A stretch of DNA of 5,392 nt from Candidatus Omnitrophota bacterium (GCA_028718845.1 JAQULA010000133.1:1-5392); one strand, 5' to 3'. Numbered from the stretch's first letter, positions 1 to 5,392 are shown. The notes: a model not told the origin generated them from the letters alone. A program made the numbers and translations.

Positions 1-1047
1 CACGGCCCCGGAGGCACCCGGGTTATCGGGGCCGCGGAATTGCTGCAGATATATAAAGAGGGGGAATTTCAGAGTCGTTTCACCGTGCGGTATTGGCTGC
101 GGCAGGCGCAGGAACGGGCCGGACAAGACGGAGAAGCGGCCCCCGCGGAAGAAGATTATGTCGCCGTGTTCATGAAATTTTATTATGACCGGACCAATCT
201 CGAGGCCGAGATAAAGGACGATTTGATGAGGGTGTATTTGAGTACCCGGCAGGTGTTGTCCGAAACGACCCTGAAGATTAATAGCGCCATAGTGCGCAAA
301 TGGGGAGTTAAAATTTATGAAGATGTCTTCGGCGTTGATTTTCAGTCCGTAATCAAAATGATTATGCGCAACCCCGCGGAGGCCGCCGATTATAAACGGC
401 GTTATGAAGAGCCTCGGCCGGAAGCGGATAATAAAAACCGGGAGGGAGCCCGGGCGGCGAAGTTGTCCGGGAACGTTGTGTCCGGTCCGGCGCCGGGCGC
501 AGTGGTTATTTTGCCCAAAAAGACGGATAGGATGATCATGCCGTATTCGGAAGCCGGAGGGACGGAGTTCCGGATTTTGTTGAACGGGTACATCCGGGGC
601 GGCATCGACGATGCGGATTTGGAACTATCACTGCGGCGGCTTTATCGGCTTTGCTCCCAGGTTTCGGGAATGAATGTGCAAATGGTCGAACGGCGCATGG
701 AGGATATTCTCTGGGCGCAAAAGGCGTTGCAGGGGCATGATCCGACGGCCTTGAAAAGCAAGCAGCAAGCGGGAAAGCTGACGATGGGCACTTATTTTTG
801 CTTTCGCTTAATGATTCAGCAGATCGTTAACGGCCGTCTTTATCAAACCATGGAAAAACATAAAGCCGAACTGGTCCGCGCGATTGCGGACAGGTATGCC
901 GAACGGATGATGATCGGGATAGATGAAGACGGTCTCGATGCCGACGACCTGGGCCGGTTTGATTTTGACGATGAAGAGATCTCGATGCTCAGTGAAAAAA
1001 CCGGGGACAACCACGCCATGGCGGAGACGATCGAACAATCGATATAG
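1..1047 (+). CDS. Unrecognised protein, C-terminal part (5' end outside window)
   Basis: The reading frame is open from base 1 to the TAG at 1045-1047, giving 348 codons. A TTG at 40 is the first possible start in frame, but no Shine-Dalgarno precedes it and the frame carries on upstream in protein-like sequence (HGPGGTRVIGAAEL), so I read it as an internal Leu codon. The product is soluble-looking, rich in charged residues and probably mostly helical, with no signal peptide or membrane segment. Numbering from base 1, a low-complexity charged linker (about residues 135-160, rich in E, R, K, P, N, A) separates two helical parts. The last 45 residues include a very acidic stretch (about 306-326, many D and E around GIDEDGLDADDL). 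I see no Walker, zinc-binding or other catalytic motif and do not recognise a family. The gap and the separate promoter after it suggest it is not part of the MoxR operon. That it is coding is fairly sure from the long frame and normal amino-acid composition; its function is unknown. Confidence 0.8.
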   Translation, partial: HGPGGTRVIGAAELLQIYKEGEFQSRFTVRYWLRQAQERAGQDGEAAPAEEDYVAVFMKFYYDRTNLEAEIKDDLMRVYLSTRQVLSETTLKINSAIVRKWGVKIYEDVFGVDFQSVIKMIMRNPAEAADYKRRYEEPRPEADNKNREGARAAKLSGNVVSGPAPGAVVILPKKTDRMIMPYSEAGGTEFRILLNGYIRGGIDDADLELSLRRLYRLCSQVSGMNVQMVERRMEDILWAQKALQGHDPTALKSKQQAGKLTMGTYFCFRLMIQQIVNGRLYQTMEKHKAELVRAIADRYAERMMIGIDEDGLDADDLGRFDFDDEEISMLSEKTGDNHAMAETIEQSI

Positions 1048-1068
1048 CGGGTTTTCCCGGACAGGCTA

Positions 1069-1092
1069 ATAATAGCCCCGATTGGTTATTAT
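1069..1092 (+). other. Stem-loop just after the first gene, weak terminator candidate
   Basis: ATAATAGCC (1069-1077) can pair with GGTTATTAT (1084-1092) over 9 bp including one G-U pair, with a 6-nt loop. Two smaller alternatives overlap or precede it: CGGG/CCCG around a TTTT loop (1048-1059) and GGCTA/TAGCC (1064-1077). No U-tract follows (the next bases are CGGACGTAAAAA), so a classical intrinsic terminator is not shown. It could still protect the 3' end or be chance. The rest of 1093-1172 holds nothing I can support. Confidence 0.25.
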
Positions 1093-1172
1093 CGGACGTA
1101 AAAAGCGTTCCTCTTCGCGGCGTTAGACCGCATATAAGCTCATGATCTGATCGCCGCCGCCCACATACCCAC

Positions 1173-1200
1173 TTGACAAAAAATACGAACGCGCTATACT
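1173..1200 (+). promoter_or_regulatory. Sigma70-type promoter for the moxR operon
   Basis: A perfect -35 box TTGACA (1173-1178) is followed after 16 bp by TATACT (1195-1200), one mismatch from the TATAAT consensus. Transcription would start near 1206-1209, leaving about 220 nt of leader before the moxR start codon. The site lies in the only sizeable non-coding gap of the window and faces the four-gene cluster, which has no comparably good promoter elsewhere. The 16-bp spacer is one shorter than optimal but common. No clear operator palindrome overlaps it. The call is inferred from sequence match only. Confidence 0.7.
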
Positions 1201-1254
1201 TTTTTGAACAAGGCGAAAAATTGCTCTTCTAAACAATACGATAGGTTTTGGCGA

Positions 1255-1308
1255 ATGATGGGGCAGTGTTTTGGCTTTGCCGGCGGGCCCGGCTTGATTT
1301 TCCGTTAA
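1255..1308 (+). CDS. Possible 17-residue leader peptide upstream of moxR
   Basis: Tandem ATG codons (1255 and 1258) open a short frame reading MMGQCFGFAGGPGLIFR, with TAA at 1306-1308. A poor Shine-Dalgarno-like TAGG (1242-1245) lies 9 nt upstream. The frame begins about 48 nt into the predicted transcript and runs across the first half of the leader's potential stem structures, the geometry expected of a translated leader peptide. There is no run of a single amino-acid codon that would name an attenuation signal; the only bias is Gly (5 of 17) and Phe (3 of 17). A short frame like this arises easily by chance, so this is a candidate only. The overlapping longer frame starting at TTG 1248 runs into moxR out of frame and is not credible as a gene. 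Confidence 0.2.
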   Translation: MMGQCFGFAGGPGLIFR

Positions 1309-1342
1309 TAGGGGTTATCACTGCTACGCAGTCCCTGCTTTT
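1263..1342 (+). promoter_or_regulatory. Leader RNA with mutually exclusive stems, attenuator-like layout
   Basis: Four short segments can pair in alternating ways. GCAGTG (1263-1268) pairs with CACTGC (1319-1324), enclosing a small hairpin GCCGG/CCGGC (1279-1293). ACTGC (1320-1324) can instead pair with GCAGT (1328-1332) around a TAC loop. GCAG (1328-1331) can instead pair with CTGC (1335-1338), which is followed by TTTT (1339-1342). This 1:2, 2:3, 3:4 arrangement, with a possible leader peptide over segment 1, resembles a transcription attenuator. The stems are only 6, 5 and 4 bp and the T-run is short and followed by CCTCCCC, so a working terminator is doubtful. I do not recognise a known riboswitch class here. 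Confidence 0.2.
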
Positions 1343-1375
1343 CCTCCCCATCGTTTACCCGGCATACAACGTTAC

Positions 1376-1392
1376 GCAGCGCGGCGCGCTGC
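1376..1392 (+). other. Strong GC hairpin in moxR 5' leader
   Basis: GCAGCGC (1376-1382) and GCGCTGC (1386-1392) form a perfect 7-bp stem around a GGC loop. It sits 24 nt upstream of the moxR Shine-Dalgarno and is followed by an A/T-rich, probably unstructured stretch (1395-1418). This layout would keep the ribosome-binding site open and could stabilise the transcript, which is inference. There is no U-tract on this strand, so it is not a terminator for moxR transcription. Confidence 0.4.
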
Positions 1393-1416
1393 CGAAAAAT
1401 AAATCGATAATCGTTA

Positions 1417-1424
1417 AAGGAGGT
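1417..1424 (+). promoter_or_regulatory. Consensus Shine-Dalgarno of moxR
   Basis: AAGGAGGT is a full complement to the 16S rRNA 3' end and ends 4 nt before the ATG at 1429. It fixes the moxR start and predicts strong translation initiation, much stronger than for the three downstream genes. Confidence 0.85.
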
Positions 1425-1428
1425 TGGT

Positions 1429-2421
1429 ATGAACGGAGGCATTACCGCGATCAACGAAAAGGTAAAACAGGAAAGCGTGTTTATTCAAGAGCTGACCAGG
1501 CAGATCGAGACCGTGATTGTCGGCCAGAAATATCTGATTGAGCGGCTTTTGGTCGGGTTGCTGGCCAACGGCCATATTTTGCTGGAAGGGGTGCCGGGCC
1601 TGGCTAAAACGCTTTCGGTCAATGTCCTGGCCCAGGCCATCGACACCAAATTTCAGCGTATCCAGTTTACCCCGGACCTGCTGCCCGCGGACCTGGTGGG
1701 GACGCTGATCTACAATCCTAAAGACGGACAGTTTACCACTAAAAAGGGGCCGTTATTTTCCAATATCATCCTGGCCGATGAAATCAACCGCGCGCCTTCG
1801 AAAGTGCAAAGCGCGCTGCTGGAAGCGATGCAGGAACGCCAGGTGACCATCGGCGAGACAACCTATCCCCTGGATGTGCCGTTCATGGTATTGGCGACCC
1901 AGAACCCGATCGAGCAGGAAGGAACTTATCCTTTGCCGGAAGCGCAGGTCGATCGGTTCATGCTTAAGCTGAAGATCGATTATCCTTCGAAGGAAGAAGA
2001 ACTGCAGATCATGCGGCGCATGGCCCAGACCAACAAACGCATCCGGGTACAGCCGGTGATCAAGCCGAAAACGATCTTACAGGCCCGCGCGGTGGTGGAC
2101 GAAATTTATGTCGATGAAAAAATCGAACGCTATATTTTGGATATTGTTTTCGCCACGCGCAACCCGCAGGAATACAATCTGGCCGCGCTTAAAGACATGA
2201 TCCAGTACGGGGTTTCTCCTCGGGCCAGCATTTATCTGATCATGGCGGCCAAGGCTTACGCCTTTATCCAGGGCCGCGGATACGTGACGCCCCAGGATGT
2301 CAAATCCATCGGAATGGATGTCCTGCGTCACCGGGTGATCGTTTCCTACGAGGCCGAAGCCGAAGGCAAGACCAGCGAAGACATCGTCAAAACTATTTTT
2401 GACGAGATCGAAGTGCCGTAA
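1429..2421 (+). CDS. moxR: MoxR-family AAA+ ATPase
   Basis: This is a 330-residue MoxR ATPase, the usual full length for the family. MoxR proteins are cytoplasmic AAA+ ring ATPases, regarded as chaperones that use ATP to mature or activate metal-containing complexes, and they nearly always sit beside genes for VWA-domain proteins. Visible motifs are Walker A GVPGLAKT (54-61), Walker B IILADEIN (113-120, with D117 and E118), sensor 1 in VLATQNP (154-160, N159), the arginine-finger region EAQVDRF (171-177, R176) and sensor 2 GVSPRA (261-266, R265). The C-terminal lid domain follows (about 215-330). All catalytic residues are present. The start is set by the perfect Shine-Dalgarno at 1417-1424. 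It is the first gene of the cluster, read from the promoter at 1173-1200, with DUF58 66 nt downstream. Family assignment is very sure; its client is unknown. Confidence 0.97.
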   Translation: MNGGITAINEKVKQESVFIQELTRQIETVIVGQKYLIERLLVGLLANGHILLEGVPGLAKTLSVNVLAQAIDTKFQRIQFTPDLLPADLVGTLIYNPKDGQFTTKKGPLFSNIILADEINRAPSKVQSALLEAMQERQVTIGETTYPLDVPFMVLATQNPIEQEGTYPLPEAQVDRFMLKLKIDYPSKEEELQIMRRMAQTNKRIRVQPVIKPKTILQARAVVDEIYVDEKIERYILDIVFATRNPQEYNLAALKDMIQYGVSPRASIYLIMAAKAYAFIQGRGYVTPQDVKSIGMDVLRHRVIVSYEAEAEGKTSEDIVKTIFDEIEVP

Positions 2422-2423
2422 CG

Positions 2424-2463
2424 CACGAATCGTCACGAATTGATCACACGAATGATCACGAAT
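2424..2463 (+). repeat. Four CACGAAT repeats between moxR and the DUF58 gene
   Basis: The heptamer CACGAAT occurs at 2424-2430, 2434-2440, 2447-2453 and 2457-2463, with start spacings of 10, 13 and 10 nt. Two TGATCA palindromes (2441-2446 and 2453-2458) lie among the copies. The array starts 2 nt after the moxR stop and fills most of the 66-nt spacer. It is non-coding. It may be a decayed simple tandem repeat or a set of binding sites about one helical turn apart; the sequence alone does not decide. No stem-loop with U-tract is present, so transcription should read through. Confidence 0.8.
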
Positions 2464-2487
2464 AGATAGGGAGTGCGCTGATAGGAA

Positions 2488-3369
2488 ATGCTGCCGAAAG
2501 AGATTATTAAAAAAATCCGCCGAATCGAGATTAAAACGTCGCGTATGGTTACCGACATCTTTGCCGGGCAGTACCACAGCATGTTCAAAGGCAAAGGCAT
2601 GGAGTTCGATGAGGTGCGCGAGTACCAGCCCGGGGACGAGATCCGCTCCATCGATTGGAACGTGACCGCGCGCATGGGGCATCCGTTCGTGAAAAAATTC
2701 GTCGAAGAACGGCAGTTGACGGTTATGCTGCTGATGGACGCCTCGGGATCGAGTTACTTCGGCAGCGGCGGACAGTTTAAAAATGAGATCGCCGCGGAAT
2801 TGTGTTCACTGCTGGCTTTTTCGGCGATAAAAAACAATGACCGGGTCGGCCTGATAATTTTTACCGACCGCATCGAAAAATTTATTCCGCCGCGTAAAGG
2901 CCTGCGCCACGTATTGCGGGTGATCCGGGAAGTTCTCTATCATACCCCGCAGGGCAAGGGCACGGATATCAAGCTGGCCCTGGAATATTTGAACCGGGTG
3001 ATGCGCAAACGGGCGGTGTGTTTTCTTATCTCCGATTTTTTCGGCCAGGGGTTTCAGCAGCAGCTGCTCATTGCCAATAAACGCCATGATTGTATCGCGA
3101 TGACGGTTACCGATCCGCGGGAACAAGTGCTTCCGGAGGCGGGGATCATCCTGCTGCAGGACGCGGAAACCGGCGAGGAATTCTATGTGGACAGCGCCAG
3201 CCGTAACGTGCGGCAGGAATTTGAAGCCGCCGGCAAACGTATGCGGGAAGAACGGGCGCGGGTTTTGCGGCAAGCCGGGGTGGATATCGTGGATATTCGT
3301 ACCGACCGGCCTTATACGGAAGAACTATTCCGGTTCTTCCGTAAACGGGAAAAACGATTAAGGTTTTGA
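2488..3369 (+). CDS. DUF58 protein with VWA-like MIDAS fold
   Basis: This 293-residue protein belongs to the DUF58 family, which regularly follows moxR in Bat-type operons. It has no signal peptide or membrane segment, so it should be cytoplasmic, where it could meet MoxR. The family signature lies at about 38-62 (GMEFDEVREYQPGDEIRSID, then WNVTAR). It is followed by a VWA-like fold with an apparently complete metal-ion-dependent adhesion site: D84, S86 and S88 in DASGS, T159 in GKGTD, and D183 in LISDFFG. The C-terminal end is basic (RKREKRLRF). The start MLPKEIIKKIRRIEI matches how family members usually begin, and a TAG lies two codons upstream in frame, so no longer version is possible. 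The ribosome site is odd: AGGA (2483-2486) is only one base from the ATG, while GGGAG (2469-2473) is 14 nt away. The next gene starts 1 nt after this stop. Its biochemical role is not established; it probably acts as a MoxR partner. Confidence 0.95.
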   Translation: MLPKEIIKKIRRIEIKTSRMVTDIFAGQYHSMFKGKGMEFDEVREYQPGDEIRSIDWNVTARMGHPFVKKFVEERQLTVMLLMDASGSSYFGSGGQFKNEIAAELCSLLAFSAIKNNDRVGLIIFTDRIEKFIPPRKGLRHVLRVIREVLYHTPQGKGTDIKLALEYLNRVMRKRAVCFLISDFFGQGFQQQLLIANKRHDCIAMTVTDPREQVLPEAGIILLQDAETGEEFYVDSASRNVRQEFEAAGKRMREERARVLRQAGVDIVDIRTDRPYTEELFRFFRKREKRLRF

Positions 3370-3370
3370 T

Positions 3371-4345
3371 ATGAAGCGTTCGGCCTGGATCATTATCGGA
3401 TTAATCGGCTCGGCTGCCCTGTGCCTTGCGGCGGATGGTTATGGGCAGCGTTCGGACCCGGCTTTGCCGGTTCCGACGGTGGCGGCCGCCGCGGATACTT
3501 CGACGGTCACGCTCGGCGATCCGATCACTTATACCGTAACCATGAATATCCCGGCGGGAATTGAGATTGAGCCGGAGAAGCCGCTGTCTTCCGGAGTGGA
3601 GGGTTTTCGCATCCGGGACGTAAAAGACAATCAGCGTCCGGACCGCGCGGGGAACCGGGTCCGGACCGTAACTTATATCCTGGCCGGTTTTGAATTGGGC
3701 AAACAGACCATCCCGGAATACCGAATCCGTTATCGTGCCGCTGGGGCCGCAGACGGACAATGGACAAGCCTGGCAACAAAGCCGGTGGAAATCACGGTAA
3801 CCAGCGTTATCGCCGATGAAAAAAAAGCGGCGCTGCAGCCGTTAAGGCCCAGGCTATGGATATGGCCAAAATGGTCAGGGTGGCTGCTTATCGCGGCGTT
3901 GGCGATAGCGGCCGCGGCCGTGCTGTGGCTGAAACGCCGCCGGCAAATCCAGCAGGTCGCTTTAGTCCCGGCCGCGGAACCGGCCTATGTTATCGCGTTG
4001 CGGGAACTGGAATCCCTGGCGCAGGCCCATCTGCCGGAACAGGGATTGATCGAGGAATTTTTTGAACGGTTGTCCGGATGCGTGCGGCGTTATCTGGAGA
4101 ATCGTTTTCAGCTGCGTGCGCCGTGGATGTCCACGGAAGAATTTATGGAAGCGGCAAAAGCATCCCCGTCCCTGAACGGCCAGCAGAAAAATTCGCTCAA
4201 AGCGTTTCTGGTGCTTTCCGACCTGGTGAAGTTTGCCCGGTACGGATCCTCGCCGAAAGAGGCGGACGAGGCTTTTTCCGCGGCACGGAATTTTGTCGAA
4301 CAGACCAAAGACGCGCCGGCCGATCCCGGCAATGGAGCAGCATGA
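3371..4345 (+). CDS. BatD/DUF4381-like membrane protein, periplasmic domain plus cytoplasmic helical domain
   Basis: The 324-residue product starts with a Sec-type signal or anchor sequence (MKRSAW then a hydrophobic run to about residue 21). There is a Cys at 18, but no proper lipobox precedes it. Residues about 38-145 look like a beta-sandwich domain (TVTLGDPITYTVTMNIPAG, later TYILAGFELGKQTIPEYRI) as in BatD-type proteins. A strong membrane helix follows (about 169-187) with a basic stop-transfer KRRR (188-191). The last part (about 203-312) is helical and presumably cytoplasmic, with features I associate with DUF4381 or the BatD tail: FFERLSGCVRRYLENRF, RAPWMSTEEF and LSDLVKFARYG. It is shorter than typical BatD proteins, which run to about 500-600 residues. 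An AAGG (3360-3363) lies 7 nt before the ATG, which comes 1 nt after the DUF58 stop; its own stop overlaps the batA start. It may connect envelope events to the cytoplasmic MoxR/DUF58 pair (inference). Topology is well supported; the family name is tentative. Confidence 0.8.
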   Translation: MKRSAWIIIGLIGSAALCLAADGYGQRSDPALPVPTVAAAADTSTVTLGDPITYTVTMNIPAGIEIEPEKPLSSGVEGFRIRDVKDNQRPDRAGNRVRTVTYILAGFELGKQTIPEYRIRYRAAGAADGQWTSLATKPVEITVTSVIADEKKAALQPLRPRLWIWPKWSGWLLIAALAIAAAAVLWLKRRRQIQQVALVPAAEPAYVIALRELESLAQAHLPEQGLIEEFFERLSGCVRRYLENRFQLRAPWMSTEEFMEAAKASPSLNGQQKNSLKAFLVLSDLVKFARYGSSPKEADEAFSAARNFVEQTKDAPADPGNGAA

Positions 4346-5334
4346 CTTTTAAGGACCCGTGGGTACTGATCGCTTTAATGCTGGTGTTTCTGGTCCCTTT
4401 TTTAAACAAAAAGGCGCCGGCGTCCGCGCTGCGTTTTTCTTCCGGCGCGTTGCTCGGCCAACCCCCGGCTACCTGGCGGCTGCGGCTGAGGAGAAACCTG
4501 ATTGTCCTGCGCATGGCCGCGGTGGCTTTGCTGGTGATTGCCCTGGCGCGGCCGCAGCTGCCGGTCACCCATCAGCGGATATATAAGGAAGGCATTGATA
4601 TTATCCTGGCGGTGGATACCTCCACCAGCATGGAAGCATTGGATTTTACTATCGGCAATAAACGCTATAATCGTTTGTACGTGGTTAAAAAAGTCGTGGA
4701 AGACTTTATTGCCGAGCGGCCCAACGACCGGATCGGGATGATCGCTTTTGCCGCGCTTCCGTATGTGGCCTGCCCGTTGACCCTGGACCATTCCTGGTTA
4801 TTGAATAATCTGGAAAGGGTAAAAATAGGCATGGTTGAAGACGGGACGGCGGTCGGCTCGAGTATCGTTGCGGCATTGAACCGGCTCAAAGAATCTTCGG
4901 CTAAAACAAAAATCATTATTTTGCTGACCGACGGCCGCAATAATTCCGGGAAGATTTCGCCGCTGACCGCGGCCGAAGCGGCGCGGGCGTTGGGCGTAAA
5001 GATTTACACCATCGGCGCCGGCAGTATCGGTGAGGTGCCCTACCCGGTCCAGGACGCGTTCGGCCGGCGCGGTTTGCAATATGTTTCCATCGACATCGAT
5101 GAATCGTCGTTGGCGAAGATCGCCCAAATCACCCAGGGCCGGTATTTCCGGGCCACGGACACGGATTCATTGAAAGAGATTTATCGTCAAATCAACAAAA
5201 TGGAGAAGACGCCGTTTAAACAGCCGGTGTACCAGCGTTACGAAGAATTATACGTTTCGTTTGCTTTATTGGCGCTGTTCCTGATCGTGCTTGAACAGGT
5301 TCTGGCGAATACGGCGGCGGTGAAGATCCCATAA
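4342..5334 (+). CDS. batA: BatA-like membrane-anchored VWA-domain protein
   Basis: A 330-residue protein with the standard BatA layout: two N-terminal membrane helices (about 7-22 and 53-69), a VWA domain (about 85-285) and a C-terminal membrane helix (about 303-320). The MIDAS is intact: D92, S94 and S96 in VDTSTSM, T169 in EDGTAVG, and D197 in LLTDGRN. The segment FLNKKAPASALRFSS after the first helix is typical of the family. The start is ATG 4342, which overlaps the previous stop as ATGA (4342-4345), with GGAG (4334-4337) 4 nt upstream. The frame is open further upstream, but that part overlaps the preceding gene and is not needed. VWA domains with a MIDAS bind protein partners through Mg2+. 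Bat proteins were named for Bacteroides aerotolerance, but the mechanism and the applicability of that phenotype here are unproven. A BatB paralogue and the TPR protein BatC would be expected beyond the right edge. Confidence 0.94.
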   Translation: MTFKDPWVLIALMLVFLVPFLNKKAPASALRFSSGALLGQPPATWRLRLRRNLIVLRMAAVALLVIALARPQLPVTHQRIYKEGIDIILAVDTSTSMEALDFTIGNKRYNRLYVVKKVVEDFIAERPNDRIGMIAFAALPYVACPLTLDHSWLLNNLERVKIGMVEDGTAVGSSIVAALNRLKESSAKTKIIILLTDGRNNSGKISPLTAAEAARALGVKIYTIGAGSIGEVPYPVQDAFGRRGLQYVSIDIDESSLAKIAQITQGRYFRATDTDSLKEIYRQINKMEKTPFKQPVYQRYEELYVSFALLALFLIVLEQVLANTAAVKIP

Positions 5335-5339
5335 TCCAA

Positions 5340-5368
5340 GGTAAAAGTAAAAAGTAAAAAGGTAAAAG
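5340..5368 (+). repeat. GTAAAA-type simple repeat after batA
   Basis: Four GTAAAA units begin at 5341, 5347, 5354 and 5362, separated by 6 to 8 nt, in a purine-rich stretch without coding content. It begins 6 nt after the batA stop. It looks like slippage-derived sequence and, like the CACGAAT array, occupies a spacer within the gene cluster. It does not form a hairpin, so it is not a terminator. Confidence 0.7.
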
Positions 5369-5370
5369 TG

Positions 5371-5376
5371 TATAAT
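5371..5376 (+). promoter_or_regulatory. Perfect TATAAT hexamer near right edge, weak promoter candidate
   Basis: TATAAT follows the GTAAAA repeat, but no TTGACA-like box is present at the right distance (the upstream 17-19 nt are A-rich repeat), and the TG before it is one base off for an extended -10. In an A/T-rich stretch this may be chance. An alternative reading is that GTG at 5368-5370, with AAGG (5359-5362) 5 nt upstream, starts the next gene, whose frame is open to the edge for eight codons (VYNQEAEL). Neither can be decided within the window. Confidence 0.2.
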
Positions 5377-5392
5377 CAAGAAGCTGAGTTGA

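Noticed and set aside
1339..1342. Intrinsic terminator in the moxR leader
   Set aside because: The stem before it is only 4 bp and the T-run is four bases followed by C-rich sequence, so it is not annotated as a terminator; it is kept only as part of the speculative alternative-pairing model.
1248..1541. 97-codon + frame starting at TTG in the moxR leader
   Set aside because: It runs out of frame into moxR for over 110 nt, has no Shine-Dalgarno, and its C-terminal part is just moxR read in another frame.
2424..2463. CRISPR-like array
   Set aside because: Repeats are 7 nt and gaps 3-6 nt, far too short for CRISPR repeats and spacers, and no cas gene is present.
2077..2682. 201-codon open frame on the minus strand
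   Set aside because: It lies antisense across the well-identified moxR and DUF58 genes, and its His/Asp/Val-rich product has no recognisable domain; it is a shadow of codon bias on the other strand.
3405..3433. Lipoprotein signal with Cys18 in the BatD-like protein
   Set aside because: The residues before the Cys are SAAL-C, which does not fit the lipobox (Leu at -3, small residue at -1); cleavage by signal peptidase I near Ala20-Ala21 or an uncleaved anchor is more likely.
4078..4341. Upstream extension of the batA frame giving a 418-residue protein
   Set aside because: The extra N-terminal part overlaps the preceding gene and is not like BatA; ATG 4342 has a GGAG at good distance and yields the standard family start with a membrane helix.
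1..5392. tRNA, rRNA, insertion sequence, transposase or attachment site
   Set aside because: No cloverleaf, rRNA-like stretch, transposase frame or long terminal inverted repeats were seen; the window is almost fully explained by the five large genes and their spacers.

Overview
The window looks like a piece of a Gram-negative bacterial chromosome of slightly GC-rich composition, with all genes on the + strand. Its core is a MoxR - DUF58 - BatD/DUF4381-like - BatA cluster, the front half of the type of operon called the Bacteroides aerotolerance (Bat) or MoxR/VWA operon. The envelope proteins (signal peptide, periplasmic domain, membrane anchors) imply a diderm. The gene order and intergenic simple repeats remind me of uncultured lineages such as Omnitrophota (OP3), but this taxonomic guess rests on recall and is weak; no marker gene is present to settle it.

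Layout. Bases 1-1047 hold the 3' part of a protein gene I do not recognise; its frame is open to the left edge, so the true start is outside. Bases 1048-1428 are a 381-bp gap containing stem-loops just after the first gene, a near-consensus sigma70-type promoter (TTGACA-16-TATACT, 1173-1200), and a leader of about 220 nt with a possible 17-codon leader peptide, several mutually exclusive short stems, a strong GC hairpin and a perfect Shine-Dalgarno. Then follow the AAA+ ATPase MoxR (1429-2421), a 66-nt spacer with four copies of CACGAAT, a DUF58 protein with an intact metal-ion-dependent adhesion site (MIDAS) (2488-3369), a membrane protein with a periplasmic beta-type domain and a cytoplasmic helical domain (3371-4345), and the membrane-anchored VWA protein BatA (4342-5334). 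The last 58 bases hold a GTAAAA-type simple repeat and a TATAAT hexamer. BatB, BatC (TPR) and a full-length BatD would be expected just beyond the right edge.

How the genes work together. By analogy with MoxR/VWA systems, MoxR is an ATP-driven chaperone-like ring, and the VWA/MIDAS proteins (DUF58 in the cytoplasm, BatA at the membrane) bind partners through Mg2+. The BatD-like protein would link the periplasm to the cytoplasmic face. The last three genes are tightly packed (1-nt gap, then ATGA overlap), implying co-translation. The biochemical output of such systems is poorly defined, and nothing here fixes the client. The least explained parts are the first gene and the long, structured moxR leader.
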